A stretch of DNA of 26,710 nt from Hyphomicrobiales bacterium (GTDB lineage Bacteria; Pseudomonadota; Alphaproteobacteria; Rhizobiales; JALURZ01), in contig JALURZ010000125.1 of NCBI GenBank assembly GCA_027058735.1, positions 3,016-29,725 on the forward strand, read 5' to 3'. Position 1 is the stretch's first letter, and the number at the start of each line of letters is the position of its first letter. This document shows positions 1 through 8,285 of the stretch, one piece after another. The position numbers and the translations under genes were made by a program. The notes below the pieces were generated by a model, which was not told where the DNA came from, did not search any database, and saw only the letters and a list, made by a program, of their open reading frames with translations.

Positions 1-82
1 TGCAGGGGCCGAGCCGGCGGGGCCAGGATGCCGGCAGGGCCGAGCCCGGCTCGCCGGACCCCGCGAGAGCCGCAAAACCGCC

Positions 83-1084
83 CTATCGCGGGCGGGGCGC
101 CCGCGGCTTTCCTTTCACCTCTTCCCCCGATGGCAGCGGCGCGTCCGGGTTTGCCAGCCATGCCAGAATATCGCGATAGACGGTTCCGGCCTGCAGGTCG
201 CGCAACAGCATGTGCCAGCCGTTCTCGTATTGCACGAACCGCCGCTTCGCCGTGATGCGCGCGACCGTCTCCAGGGTCGGTTTGCCGGGTACGATCTGGT
301 CCTTCGCGCCATACAGATAGAGCACCGGCGTCTCGATCAGCGGCGCGGACGCATAGGCCTTGTCCATCAGCGTGACGAGGCCGTAGATCGCATCGATCCG
401 GGTCTTCCTGATGAACAACTCGTCGCGGGCGAGCGCGCGCAGCATGGGGATATTGTCGGACGCCTGGATGCCGAGCCCCTCGCCGGTTGCCGTCTTCCAC
501 GGCACCGTATGGGCCGCCAGCCACAGCCCGGAGCGATAGGCCACATTCATCGCCCGCCAGCCCCAGATCGCCGGCGCGACAAGGACCAGGCCGCGCACCG
601 CAGGCATGGCCGGGCGGGTCTGCGCCAGCATGGCCACCGCGCCGCCCATGGAGACGCCCATCACCACCACCGGCACTCCGGGATGGCGCTTTTGCACCAG
701 CCGCGTGAAGGCGGCAAGATCATCGGCCATGCGTTCGGCGCCCGCCCACAGGCCTCTATATCTGGTCTTGCCGAAGCCGCGCTGATCATACGCATAGGTG
801 GTGATGCCGCGCGCGCGCATCCACGCCCCCGGCGCGGCGAAGGCATTGGAATAATCGTTGAACCCGTGGAGCGCGATGAGGATCGCCTTTGGCCTTTTGG
901 CCCGCCAGACCCGGTAGGGCAGCAGGAAGCCGTCGGCCATGCGCGCATGGGTCGCGGTGAGGGCCGGCTCCACCTCCTGCGCATCGAACTGCTGCTGCAT
1001 CGGCGCGCAGGCCGCAAGCAGGCCGAAGGCGGCGAGAAGCGCCAACCAGCGGAACGGTTTTCCCCAGGACACAACGCCCGTCAT
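83..1084 (-). CDS. Alpha/beta-hydrolase lipoprotein (lysophospholipase / monoacylglycerol lipase-like)
   Basis: A 333-aa serine hydrolase of the Hydrolase_4 (lysophospholipase) type, probably cleaving an ester such as a monoacylglycerol or lysophospholipid. The N-terminus is a lipoprotein signal: a hydrophobic stretch at about residues 11-25 ends in the lipobox LLAAC, so Cys26 would be acylated and the enzyme tethered to a membrane facing the periplasm. The oxyanion-loop motif ALHGF is near residue 72, the nucleophile elbow GVSMGG puts Ser at 145, Asp262 sits in YGAKDQ, and His291 in NGWH; together they form a complete triad. The ATG start overlaps the stop of the upstream glycosylase-family gene by four bases (ATGA), so the two are translationally coupled, and this is the last gene of a four-gene minus-strand run. 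The substrate is not shown by the sequence. Confidence 0.9.
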   Translation of the reverse strand: MTGVVSWGKPFRWLALLAAFGLLAACAPMQQQFDAQEVEPALTATHARMADGFLLPYRVWRAKRPKAILIALHGFNDYSNAFAAPGAWMRARGITTYAYDQRGFGKTRYRGLWAGAERMADDLAAFTRLVQKRHPGVPVVVMGVSMGGAVAMLAQTRPAMPAVRGLVLVAPAIWGWRAMNVAYRSGLWLAAHTVPWKTATGEGLGIQASDNIPMLRALARDELFIRKTRIDAIYGLVTLMDKAYASAPLIETPVLYLYGAKDQIVPGKPTLETVARITAKRRFVQYENGWHMLLRDLQAGTVYRDILAWLANPDAPLPSGEEVKGKPRAPRPR

Positions 1085-1716
1085 GTCGTCAACCGCGCCA
1101 CTTCGCGCCTCAGATGAACCAGCAGATCGGTTTCAAACCAGGGGTTTTTCTTCAGCCACGCATTGTTGCGCCAGGAAGGGTGCGGCATGGGGATCACTCT
1201 GGGCGCTTGCGTCTCATCCCAGCACCGCCGCCAGCCGCGCACGGTTTCGCTCAACGTTTTTTGGCACAATGCGCCCAGATGCCACTTTTGCGCATACAGC
1301 CCGACGGCCAACAGCAAATCGGCGCGGGCGAGATGGCTCATCACCGCGCGGCGCCATCTGGGAGCGCATTCGCGCCGCGGCGGCAGGTCGCCCCCCTTGG
1401 CGTCGAGGCCGGGAAAGCAGAACCCCATGGGCACCACCGCGATCAGGCCGGGGTCGTAAAACATGTCCTCGCCGATGCCCATCCACGCGCGCAGGCGCTC
1501 GCCGCTGGGATCGGTAAAAGGCCGTCCGCTGGCATGCACCCGCGTGCCCGGCGCCTGCCCGGCAATCACGATGCGCGCGGTGGCGCCCACCTGCAGCACC
1601 GGGCGCGGTTCATGGCCCATGGCCGCGCCCTCAGGGGCATCCACGCAAATGCGGCACGCCCTGATCTCTCTGGTCAAGCGGTCGAGTGCATGCCCCAAAA
1701 GCCGTCTCCCGAACAA
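1081..1716 (-). CDS. Uracil-DNA glycosylase superfamily protein, predicted Fe-S type
   Basis: About 211 aa. The superfamily motif A appears as GQAPG (residues 53-57) followed by GRPF, and the motif-B-like HPSWRNN lies near residues 179-185; these form the uracil-binding pocket in this superfamily. Cys21-x2-Cys24 near the N-terminus and Cys100 and Cys117 later reproduce the CxxC...C...C pattern that holds a 4Fe-4S cluster in family-4 glycosylases, so a cluster is inferred. The family resembles the less-studied UDG-like proteins of Proteobacteria, and activity on uracil is not proven by motifs alone. The outermost start is TTG at 1716 with a poorly spaced AGGGA. TTG at 1698 has GGGAG seven bases upstream and may be the real start. 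It lies 4 nt after the MBL-fold gene and overlaps the lipase gene, so the run is an operon. Confidence 0.82.
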   Translation of the reverse strand: MFGRRLLGHALDRLTREIRACRICVDAPEGAAMGHEPRPVLQVGATARIVIAGQAPGTRVHASGRPFTDPSGERLRAWMGIGEDMFYDPGLIAVVPMGFCFPGLDAKGGDLPPRRECAPRWRRAVMSHLARADLLLAVGLYAQKWHLGALCQKTLSETVRGWRRCWDETQAPRVIPMPHPSWRNNAWLKKNPWFETDLLVHLRREVARLTT

Positions 1717-1720
1717 TCCC

Positions 1721-2455
1721 TCATAACTCGATCACCAGCCCGTCATGCGCGGTTTCGATCTCCAGAGCGTCAAGCCTGTCGAGCATGGCGGGGCTCATAT
1801 GGGTCAGAATGATCCGCTCCGCACCCAGCGCGCCGCGATTGGCGGCGATGGTCCGGTAATCGAGATGAAACCGCACCGGCTTGTCATATTGATAGCACTC
1901 GCAGACCAGAAGGTGCGCGCCCTGGGCCGCCGCCACCAGACCCTCGCACATCTGCGTATCGCCGGAATAGACGAACGTACGCCCGCCGCCGCGGAGCCGC
2001 TGGGCATAGGACGGCGCGCCGGAAAAATGCTCGACCTCGAAACACTCGATCTCAAAGCCGTTGACGCCGCGCGGACGGCGCGCCGGCAGTTCGATGATCT
2101 CCACCTCGAAGGGCCGTTTGGCGCTGCTGGAGCGCGGGAACAGCACCTCCATCGCCTCGCCGAGACGCCGTTCGAGGCCGGGCGGCCCGGTGACGGTCAA
2201 CGGGGCGCTGCGCACCGCTCCAAACTGCCCGTCGAGGATGAAAAACGGCAATCCGCCGAAATGATCCCCATGCAGGTGGGAAATGAAAATGGTGCGGATC
2301 GAATTGGGATCGATGCCCAGCCCCTTCAGGGCGATCAGCGAGGAGGCGCCGCAATCTATCAGCGCGCGCGCGTCATCGGCCTCGACCATGAAACAGGTGT
2401 TGAACCGCCCGCCGCTGCCGAACGCATCGCCGGTGCCGGCAAAGGTCACACGCAT
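1721..2455 (-). CDS. MBL-fold metallo-hydrolase (RNase Z / beta-lactamase-like)
   Basis: A 244-aa metallo-beta-lactamase-fold protein. The metal motif HLHGDH occupies residues 60-65 (HxHxDH), with a later Asp in YSGDTQ, and His in THMSP near the C-terminus. The N-terminal MRVTFAGTGDAFGSGGR resembles the opening of RNase Z and PqqB-like proteins (GTGxAxxxxxR). I chose the ATG at 2455 because homology begins at MRVTF; the reading frame stays open upstream to 2797 but that part only shadows the GST gene. It starts 14 nt after the GST stop and ends 4 nt before the glycosylase-family gene. The substrate is unknown: a tRNase Z, a phosphodiesterase or another hydrolase are all possible. Confidence 0.85.
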   Translation of the reverse strand: MRVTFAGTGDAFGSGGRFNTCFMVEADDARALIDCGASSLIALKGLGIDPNSIRTIFISHLHGDHFGGLPFFILDGQFGAVRSAPLTVTGPPGLERRLGEAMEVLFPRSSSAKRPFEVEIIELPARRPRGVNGFEIECFEVEHFSGAPSYAQRLRGGGRTFVYSGDTQMCEGLVAAAQGAHLLVCECYQYDKPVRFHLDYRTIAANRGALGAERIILTHMSPAMLDRLDALEIETAHDGLVIEL

Positions 2456-2469
2456 GGCGCACTCCCGTG

Positions 2470-3081
2470 TCACGCCGACGCGCTCGGCCTGGCCGACACC
2501 TCCTTGTGCCAGCGCGTCAGGTTGGCCATGTCGTCGGTGAGCTTGAGTTGCGCGGCGGGCAGGAAATCGACCACGCACAGAAGCGTTATGTCCGCGATCG
2601 TGAATGTCTCCCCCGCGACACAGGCGCGCCCCGCCAGTTCGGCGTCGAAATAATCGAGCCATTTCGCCGCCCGCTCCCGGCATGCGGCCCCCCACTCCTT
2701 TATCTGCGGGTCCTCGAGCGCGGCCATCGCCGGATGGCCGTGGCGAAAGCTCTGGGAGGCGGGCGCGAACAGATACAGCTCCACCCGGCGCTGCCACATG
2801 TCGATCATGGCCTGCTCCAGCGGCGTCGTGCCCATCAGCGGCGGCTGCGGCTCGATCGCCTCGAAATAGCGGCAGATCGACACGCTCTCACACAGCACCG
2901 TGCCATCGTCGAGCTCAAGGATCGGGATGCGATGAAACGGATTGAGCGCCGTGAAACGATCGCTCATGTGTTCCTTTTTCATCACATCGACATGCTCGGT
3001 TGGCAGTTCGATGCCTTTTTCGGCGGCAAAAATCCGCACCCGGCGCGGGTTTGGCGCGCGGTCATCCTGATACAGTTTCAT
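2470..3081 (-). CDS. Glutathione S-transferase family protein
   Basis: A 203-aa cytosolic GST. The thioredoxin-like N-terminal domain (about residues 1-80) includes NPFHRIPILELDDG with the conserved cis-Pro, and ESVSICRYFE, whose E-S pair contacts the gamma-glutamyl group of glutathione. The all-helical C-terminal domain carries the N-capping-box-like FTIADITL near residue 157. Such enzymes conjugate or isomerise electrophiles with glutathione; the physiological substrate cannot be told. I use the ATG at 3081, preceded by GAGGAG at a good distance, because the N-terminal MKLYQD begins the fold; the frame is open upstream only as antisense of the SDR gene. It is the first gene of the minus-strand run and diverges from the SDR gene across 135 bp. 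Confidence 0.9.
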   Translation of the reverse strand: MKLYQDDRAPNPRRVRIFAAEKGIELPTEHVDVMKKEHMSDRFTALNPFHRIPILELDDGTVLCESVSICRYFEAIEPQPPLMGTTPLEQAMIDMWQRRVELYLFAPASQSFRHGHPAMAALEDPQIKEWGAACRERAAKWLDYFDAELAGRACVAGETFTIADITLLCVVDFLPAAQLKLTDDMANLTRWHKEVSARPSASA

Positions 3082-3115
3082 CGCTCCTCGCTCATCGTCA
3101 CTCCTGTGCCCCGGA

Positions 3116-3175
3116 TTGGTAACCAAGGCTTCATCCGCTGGCAAGCGCTTGACCCGCATGGTGGAGTCGGTAACC
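3116..3175. promoter_or_regulatory. Divergent GST / SDR control region with repeated GGTAACC
   Basis: Between the divergent GST and SDR genes lies the inverted repeat TTGGT-A-ACCAA (3116-3126). The heptamer GGTAACC occurs at 3118-3124 and again at 3169-3175. A TTGACC element at 3149-3154, with TAACCC 16 bases later, could be the SDR promoter, and the second heptamer would overlap its -10. A shared repressor operator is an inference. Confidence 0.3.
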
Positions 3176-3216
3176 CTGCGGCCAACACCAATGACGGACC
3201 ACGCGAGGGGGCGAAA

Positions 3217-4116
3217 ATGACCATGAGATTCGATGGCAGGACGGTGATTGTGACGGGTGCGGGCGGCGGGCTTGGGCGCTGCCATGCGCTTGAGTTCGCG
3301 CGGCGCGGAGCCAATGTCGTGGTCAACGACCTGGGCGGGGCGCGCGATGGTTCGGGCGGTTCCTCCAAGGCGGCCGAGGCGGTCGTGGCCGAAATCGAGG
3401 CGCTGGGGGCGCAAGCCATGGCCAGTGGCGCAAGCGTCACCGACGAGGCGAACGTCACGGCCCTGGTCGCGCAGACCATGGACCGCTTCGGGCGTATCGA
3501 CATTCTTGTCAACAATGCCGGCATCCTGCGCGACAAGACCTTCCTCAACATGGCCAGGGAGGACTTCGACGCCGTACTCGACGTGCATCTTGCCGGTACC
3601 GTCAACATGACCCGCGCGGTCTGGCCGGTCATGCGCGAGCAGGCCTACGGGCGCGTGATCGTCACCTCCTCTTCGTCGGGCCTGTACGGCAATTTCGGAC
3701 AGGCCAATTACGGCACCGCCAAGATGGGCGTGGTCGGCCTCGTCGCCACCCTCAAGCTGGAGGGGCAGAAATACGATATCCGCTGCAACGCCGTCGCCCC
3801 GGTGGCGTTTACCCGCATGACGTCGGATATTTTTCCGCCCGAGGCCGAAGACCTGTTCACCCCGCAGCGGGTCGCGCCTGCGGTCATCTATCTGGCGGGC
3901 GAGGATGCACCGACCGGTGTCATCCTGTGCGCGGGAGCCGGTGTCTTCGCCAAGACCGAGATCGTCGAAAGCCAGGGGGTCTATCTGGGACCCGATGCCA
4001 CGGCGGAAGACATCGCGGCGAACTGGGACAGGATCGCCGACATGACCGGCGGCCGGGCGTTTTTCGCCGGGTCCGAACAGGGCGCGAAATTCTCCGCCAT
4101 GGCGAGCGGAAAATGA
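3217..4116 (+). CDS. SDR-family oxidoreductase, (3R)-hydroxyacyl-CoA dehydrogenase-like (MFE-2/HSD17B4 type)
   Basis: A 299-aa classical short-chain dehydrogenase. TGAGGGLG at residues 13-20 binds NAD(P), NNAG at 99-102 stabilises the sheet, Ser residues near 152-154 with Tyr165 and Lys169 (YGTAK) give the catalytic set. The segment VVVNDLGG followed by a Ser/Gly-rich loop and SSKAAEAVV is the hallmark of the hydroxyacyl-CoA dehydrogenase domain of peroxisomal multifunctional enzyme type 2 and its bacterial relatives, so fatty-acyl-CoA or steroid-side-chain beta-oxidation is likely. The C-terminal 50 residues extend past the SDR core, as usual in that subfamily. The ATG at 3217 follows GAGGGGG. 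It is alone on its transcript start side and divergent from the GST gene. Confidence 0.87.
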   Translation: MTMRFDGRTVIVTGAGGGLGRCHALEFARRGANVVVNDLGGARDGSGGSSKAAEAVVAEIEALGAQAMASGASVTDEANVTALVAQTMDRFGRIDILVNNAGILRDKTFLNMAREDFDAVLDVHLAGTVNMTRAVWPVMREQAYGRVIVTSSSSGLYGNFGQANYGTAKMGVVGLVATLKLEGQKYDIRCNAVAPVAFTRMTSDIFPPEAEDLFTPQRVAPAVIYLAGEDAPTGVILCAGAGVFAKTEIVESQGVYLGPDATAEDIAANWDRIADMTGGRAFFAGSEQGAKFSAMASGK

Positions 4117-4135
4117 GACCGGCGCGCCGGCGCCC

Positions 4136-4152
4136 TTAACCTTTCGCTAACC
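4136..4152 (+). promoter_or_regulatory. CtrA-like box upstream of the histidine kinase
   Basis: The sequence TTAA-CCTTTCG-CTAACC matches the CtrA consensus TTAA-N7-TTAAC with one mismatch. It sits in the 141-bp gap before the kinase gene; TTTTAA about 16 bases further down could be the -10 element. CtrA is the cell-cycle master regulator of Alphaproteobacteria; binding here is inferred. Confidence 0.5.
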
Positions 4153-4257
4153 ACGCTTCGACAAGCGATTTTAAGCATTTTGGCCCATGTTGACCCGGTG
4201 TTGGCCCGGGTGACGGCAGGGTCGCGCCAGCCGTTTGAAGGAACCGGTGCGCGCACC

Positions 4258-5787
4258 ATGTTCGGGCGGGGTGCTTGGCAGATGAGCAAGGCAGTGACGG
4301 CGACATTCGATGCCCGGCCCGGTGCGGGGTCCGCCGTGCGCCCGACCGCCCGGGTGCGCGAAATGCGCACCCAGCTCACCGGCCTCAACGCGGACGGCGT
4401 GTCGTTCCGCTACGAACTGCTCTCGCTGTTCGTCAAGAACCAGCTTTCCATCGCCTTCGCCATGCCGGTTCTCGCCGTCATCGTGGGCTCTTCGACCTTG
4501 TTGTGGGCGTCCTGGACATCCGGCGCATTCTGGCTGTCGTCCATTTTCATCTGCCAGGGCATCGTGCTGTCGCTGTGCCAGGCTTTCGACCGCAGCGGTC
4601 CGGCCGACATCAACGTCACCGAATGGGGCCGCAAACTCGCCGCTTCGGAGTTCCTGCACTCCATCAACTGGGCCACATTGCTGTTCCTGTTCTGGAACAA
4701 GGGCTCGATTGTCGAGCATATCTATCTGACGGCCATGCTGATGGTGGTGGTATCGGTGCGCATGGCGATCGCCAGCAACTATCTCGCCGTCGTCTATGCC
4801 GGCACCGTTCCCATAACCGCGGCGATCGTGATCCGCTGCGCGCTGGAGGCCGAACCGCTTTACGCCGCCATGGCCATCATATCCATCGCCGCCCAGCTCT
4901 ATTTCCTGCGCCTTGCCCGCAGCCTCAACCAGACCGCGCGCGACATGCTGGACTTCCGCGCCCAGAAAGACACGCTGATCGGCGAACTCGCCCAGGCCAA
5001 GGCCAATTCCGACGCGGCGCGCCGCGCAGCGGAGGACGCCAACGTCGCGAAGTCGCGGTTCCTGGCGACAATGAGCCATGAATTGCGCACGCCGCTGAAC
5101 GCCATCCTCGGGTTCTCCGAAATCATGAAAGACGAGATTCTCGGCCAGCATGGCGTGCCGGTCTACAAGGAGTACGCCACCGATATCCACAAGAGCGGCA
5201 AGCATCTGCTCAATCTGATATCGGAGATTCTCGATCTGTCGCGCATCGAGGCCGGGCGCTATGAGATGAATGAAGCCCAGGTGGCCGTGCATCTGATCGG
5301 CCAGGAATGCCACGATCTGCTGAACCTGCGCGCCAAGGAGCGCGGGATCAGCATCGTGGAGGATTTCGAGCCGGACCTTCCCCTTCTTTATGGCGATGAG
5401 CGCGCGGTCCGCCAGATCTGGCTCAACCTGCTGTCCAACGCCATCAAGTTCACGCCGCGCGACGGCACCATCCTGATGGTCGTCCAGAGAGCTCCTGATG
5501 GCGGCATACGCCTGGCGGTGGCCGACAACGGGCCGGGCATTCCCGAAGAGGAGATTTCGCTGGTGCTGAGTTCGTTCGGCCAGGGAACGCTGTCGCAGGA
5601 AAACGCCAAGGAGGGCGCGGGCCTCGGTCTGCCGATCGTGCGCGGACTGGCGGAAATGCACGGCGGCACGTTCACGCTGGAAAGCCGCCTGCGCGAAGGC
5701 ACCTCGGCCATTGTTGATTTTCCGGCGACCCGGGTGCTCGACACGACCGGCCAGATTGAAATAGAAAATCAGACGGCCGTAGCCTGA
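4258..5787 (+). CDS. Six-TM sensor histidine kinase, PleC/DivJ/PdhS-like
   Basis: About 509 aa. The N-terminal part holds roughly six hydrophobic segments in the first ~220 residues, no PAS domain is evident, and a short coiled coil rich in Ala/Gln/Glu leads into the HisKA domain. The H-box SHELRTPLN places the phospho-acceptor His at residue 274; it is followed by ILGFSEIM and the LLNLISEILDLSRIEAG segment typical of the PleC/DivJ/PdhS group. The ATPase domain has an N-box (NLLSNAIKFTP, from 390), G1 box DNGPGIP (423) and G2 box GAGLGLPIV. No receiver domain follows, so the partner is probably a stand-alone DivK-like regulator. The frame opens at a TTG at 4180, but ATG 4258 with AAGGAA upstream is preferred; ATG 4282 is another option. 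A CtrA-like box lies upstream. Confidence 0.88.
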   Translation: MFGRGAWQMSKAVTATFDARPGAGSAVRPTARVREMRTQLTGLNADGVSFRYELLSLFVKNQLSIAFAMPVLAVIVGSSTLLWASWTSGAFWLSSIFICQGIVLSLCQAFDRSGPADINVTEWGRKLAASEFLHSINWATLLFLFWNKGSIVEHIYLTAMLMVVVSVRMAIASNYLAVVYAGTVPITAAIVIRCALEAEPLYAAMAIISIAAQLYFLRLARSLNQTARDMLDFRAQKDTLIGELAQAKANSDAARRAAEDANVAKSRFLATMSHELRTPLNAILGFSEIMKDEILGQHGVPVYKEYATDIHKSGKHLLNLISEILDLSRIEAGRYEMNEAQVAVHLIGQECHDLLNLRAKERGISIVEDFEPDLPLLYGDERAVRQIWLNLLSNAIKFTPRDGTILMVVQRAPDGGIRLAVADNGPGIPEEEISLVLSSFGQGTLSQENAKEGAGLGLPIVRGLAEMHGGTFTLESRLREGTSAIVDFPATRVLDTTGQIEIENQTAVA

Positions 5788-5836
5788 CAGGCCGGGGCCG
5801 CGATGCCGGCAACACAGACGCGAGGGAAAACCGGTC

Positions 5837-6544
5837 ATGACCGCATGGATTGGTCTGGGACTGCTGGCCATTGCCGGGATCGTGTTCATGATCATGGACA
5901 ATCCCGGCGAAACCTTTGGCATCACCGACGCCGACCTCGCCAATCTGGTGACCGGGGTGGCGCTGCTGATCTGGATCGGCAGTTCGCTGTTTGTGAGCTA
6001 TCGCGGCCGCGCCGGGCTGGCGGCGCGGCAGGCGGCGACCTGGCTGGCGATCGCGCTGGCCATCATGGTGGTCTACACTTACCGGTTCGAATTCGCGCAG
6101 CTTGGCGGCCGGCTCGCCGGCGAGATCCTGCCCGGCAGACCCATCGAGACGATGTCGCGTTCAGACGACGGAGCCCGGGTGGTCGCGATCACCGCGCAGC
6201 GCGGCGGCCAGTTTACCGTCGAGGCGCTGGTCGACGGCACCCATGTGCGCATGCTGGCCGATACGGGCGCGACCCAGATCGCTCTCACCCACAAAGACGC
6301 ACGGCGCATCGGGTTCGATCCCGGCGCCTTGAATTTCACCGTACGCATCTCGACCGCCAACGGCATCGCGCTGGCGGCTCCCGTCACCCTCAAGTCGGTC
6401 TCTGTTGGCGGCATCGAGGTGCGCAATGCCCGCGCTCTGGTGACCAGGCCCGGCCTGCTCACCAGCAGCCTTCTGGGCATGAGTTATTTGGGCCGCATCG
6501 GGTCGTTCGAAATCTCCGGCGGGCGGCTGGTGCTGCGCGAATAG
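5837..6544 (+). CDS. Membrane-anchored retropepsin-like aspartic protease (clan AA, TIGR02281 type)
   Basis: A 235-aa protein with three predicted N-terminal membrane segments (about residues 3-20, 36-54 and 65-82) and a C-terminal soluble domain of about 130 residues. That domain carries LADTGAT with Asp142, the D-T/S-G catalytic motif of retropepsins; only one such motif is present, so the active enzyme should be a dimer. Later SLLGMSYLGRI resembles the flap-distal LLGM.FL.. segment of the TIGR02281 family, found mostly in Alphaproteobacteria. The protease domain probably faces the periplasm. ATG 5837 follows GAGGGAAAA. It starts 49 bases after the kinase, and the two may be co-transcribed. 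Targets are unknown. Confidence 0.85.
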   Translation: MTAWIGLGLLAIAGIVFMIMDNPGETFGITDADLANLVTGVALLIWIGSSLFVSYRGRAGLAARQAATWLAIALAIMVVYTYRFEFAQLGGRLAGEILPGRPIETMSRSDDGARVVAITAQRGGQFTVEALVDGTHVRMLADTGATQIALTHKDARRIGFDPGALNFTVRISTANGIALAAPVTLKSVSVGGIEVRNARALVTRPGLLTSSLLGMSYLGRIGSFEISGGRLVLRE

Positions 6545-6612
6545 GCGTGAACCCGCCCCCCGCCTTCTGCTATAGGCACAACATACCCGCCAATCAGCGA
6601 TGAGGTCACCCG

Positions 6613-8115
6613 TTGCCGACATTTCCCAAACCCGTGGCGCACCTTGACGGCGGCGCCGATGCGCCCGGCACGCCGCTGGTCAAGCCCACCGGCTTTCGCG
6701 AATATGACGCGCGCTGGCTGTTCGGGCGGGAAATCAATCTGGCGGGCGTCGAGGCGCTGGGGCGCGGGCTCGGCACGTTTCTGCGGCGCACGGGCATTGC
6801 GCCCCACCTGGTGACCGGCCATGACTACCGGTCCTATTCGCCGGCCATCAAGGAGGCGCTGACCCGCGGCCTGATGGCGGCGGGCATCACCGTCCACGAT
6901 ATCGGCCTGGCGCTCTCGCCCACCGCCTATTTCGCCCAGTTCGCGCTCGATGTGCCGGCGCTCGCCATGGTAACCGCCAGCCACAACGACAACGGTTGGA
7001 CCGGGGTCAAGATGGGCTGCGACAGGCCGCTCACGTTTGGCCCCGATGAAATGACGGCGCTGAAAGAAATCGTGCTCAACGCCGATTTCGACGAGCACGC
7101 CGGCGGCCGCCTGATCGAGGTGACCGGGTTCGCGGAAAGGTACAAGGGCGACCTCACGGACCGCGAGCCCTTCGCGCGGAAGCTCAAGGTGGTGGTCGCC
7201 TGCGCCAACGGCACCGCAGGCGCCTTCGCGCCCGACGTGCTCGAGGCGCTCGGCTGCGAGGTGGTGGCGCTGCATTGCGATCTGGACCATTCGTTTCCCA
7301 ATTACAATCCCAACCCCGAAGACATGGAGATGCTCCGCGACATGGCCGGCAAGGTGCGCGAAACGGGTGCGGACATCGCACTCGGCTTCGATGGCGACGG
7401 CGACCGCTGCGGGGTGATCGACAATGAGGGGAAAGAGATTTTCGCCGACAAGGTGGGGGTCATGCTGGCGCGCGATATCTCAAGCCTGCACCGGGGCTGC
7501 CAGTTCGTGGCCGATGTCAAATCGACCGCCCTGTTCGCCACCGACCCGGTGCTCAAAGCCAACGGCGCGCGCACCGATTACTGGAAGACCGGACACTCCT
7601 ATATCAAGCGCCGCAGCCATGAACTGGGCGCCATTGTCGGCTTTGAAAAGAGCGGGCATTTCTTTTTCAATCACCCCATCGGGCGCGGCTATGACGACGG
7701 CATTGTTTCAGCCATCGCCATCTGCGACATGCTGGCGCGCAACCCGGACAAATCCATGGCCGATCTGCACCGCGCGCTGCCCAGGACCTGGGGCTCGCCG
7801 ACCATGTCGCCATATTGCCCGGATGAAAAAAAATACGCCGTCGTGGAAAACGTGCTGAAACACTATCAAAGCCTGGCGGCGCGCAGCGAAAAGGTCGCCG
7901 GCCAGCCGATCCGCGAACTCATTACGGTGAATGGCGTGCGCGTGGTCCTGAAAGACGGCACCTGGGGCCTCGTGCGCGCGTCGTCGAACAAGCCCGAACT
8001 CGTCGTCGTCGTCGAAAGCCCGGTCTCCGAAGACGCCATGAAGGCCATGTTCAAAAACATCGACATGCACCTGGAGGACTACCCGGAGGTGGGGGAGTAC
8101 AACCAGAAGATCTGA
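6613..8115 (+). CDS. Phosphomannomutase / phosphoglucomutase
   Basis: A 500-aa member of the alpha-D-phosphohexomutase family, interconverting mannose- or glucose-6- and 1-phosphates to feed nucleotide sugars for lipopolysaccharide and exopolysaccharide. Four domains are readable by motif: the phosphoserine loop TASHND (Ser123), the metal-binding loop DGDGDR (Asp260, Asp262, Asp264), the sugar-binding loop GFEKSGH (Glu345, Ser347), and the phosphate-binding RASSNKPEL near the C-terminus. EYDARWLFG near the N-terminus is the usual GxRG-region variant. The best start is TTG at 6613 with GAGG eight bases upstream; no in-frame ATG fits. It closely resembles bifunctional PMM/PGM (AlgC/ManB type), and the preferred sugar is not decided by these motifs. 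Confidence 0.93.
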   Translation: MPTFPKPVAHLDGGADAPGTPLVKPTGFREYDARWLFGREINLAGVEALGRGLGTFLRRTGIAPHLVTGHDYRSYSPAIKEALTRGLMAAGITVHDIGLALSPTAYFAQFALDVPALAMVTASHNDNGWTGVKMGCDRPLTFGPDEMTALKEIVLNADFDEHAGGRLIEVTGFAERYKGDLTDREPFARKLKVVVACANGTAGAFAPDVLEALGCEVVALHCDLDHSFPNYNPNPEDMEMLRDMAGKVRETGADIALGFDGDGDRCGVIDNEGKEIFADKVGVMLARDISSLHRGCQFVADVKSTALFATDPVLKANGARTDYWKTGHSYIKRRSHELGAIVGFEKSGHFFFNHPIGRGYDDGIVSAIAICDMLARNPDKSMADLHRALPRTWGSPTMSPYCPDEKKYAVVENVLKHYQSLAARSEKVAGQPIRELITVNGVRVVLKDGTWGLVRASSNKPELVVVVESPVSEDAMKAMFKNIDMHLEDYPEVGEYNQKI

Positions 8116-8285
8116 TCGGAAAAAAGTCTTTGTTTCGTGTCACCTGCATAAATCGCATGAACACGCACCACTAAACGTCTGGCTGGTCCTGTTGCGGCCC
8201 GTTTGTGATGAAATTGCCACGATCTGGAAAAAATCGTCCGTATCCTGTGCAGCCCCGCGCCATCAGGCTTGCAGAATCCGGATCC

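Noticed and set aside
87..105. CGCGGGC...GCCCGCG stem at the end of the lipase gene as a terminator
   Set aside because: It lies inside the last codons and has no T-tract downstream on the minus strand.
2456..2797. N-terminal extension of the MBL-fold protein by 114 residues
   Set aside because: The extension lies entirely within the GST gene in another frame and shows no domain; homology starts at ATG 2455.
4171..5943. 590-codon minus-strand frame opposite the histidine kinase
   Set aside because: It is antisense to a clear kinase and shows no recognisable motif or start signal; composition artefact.
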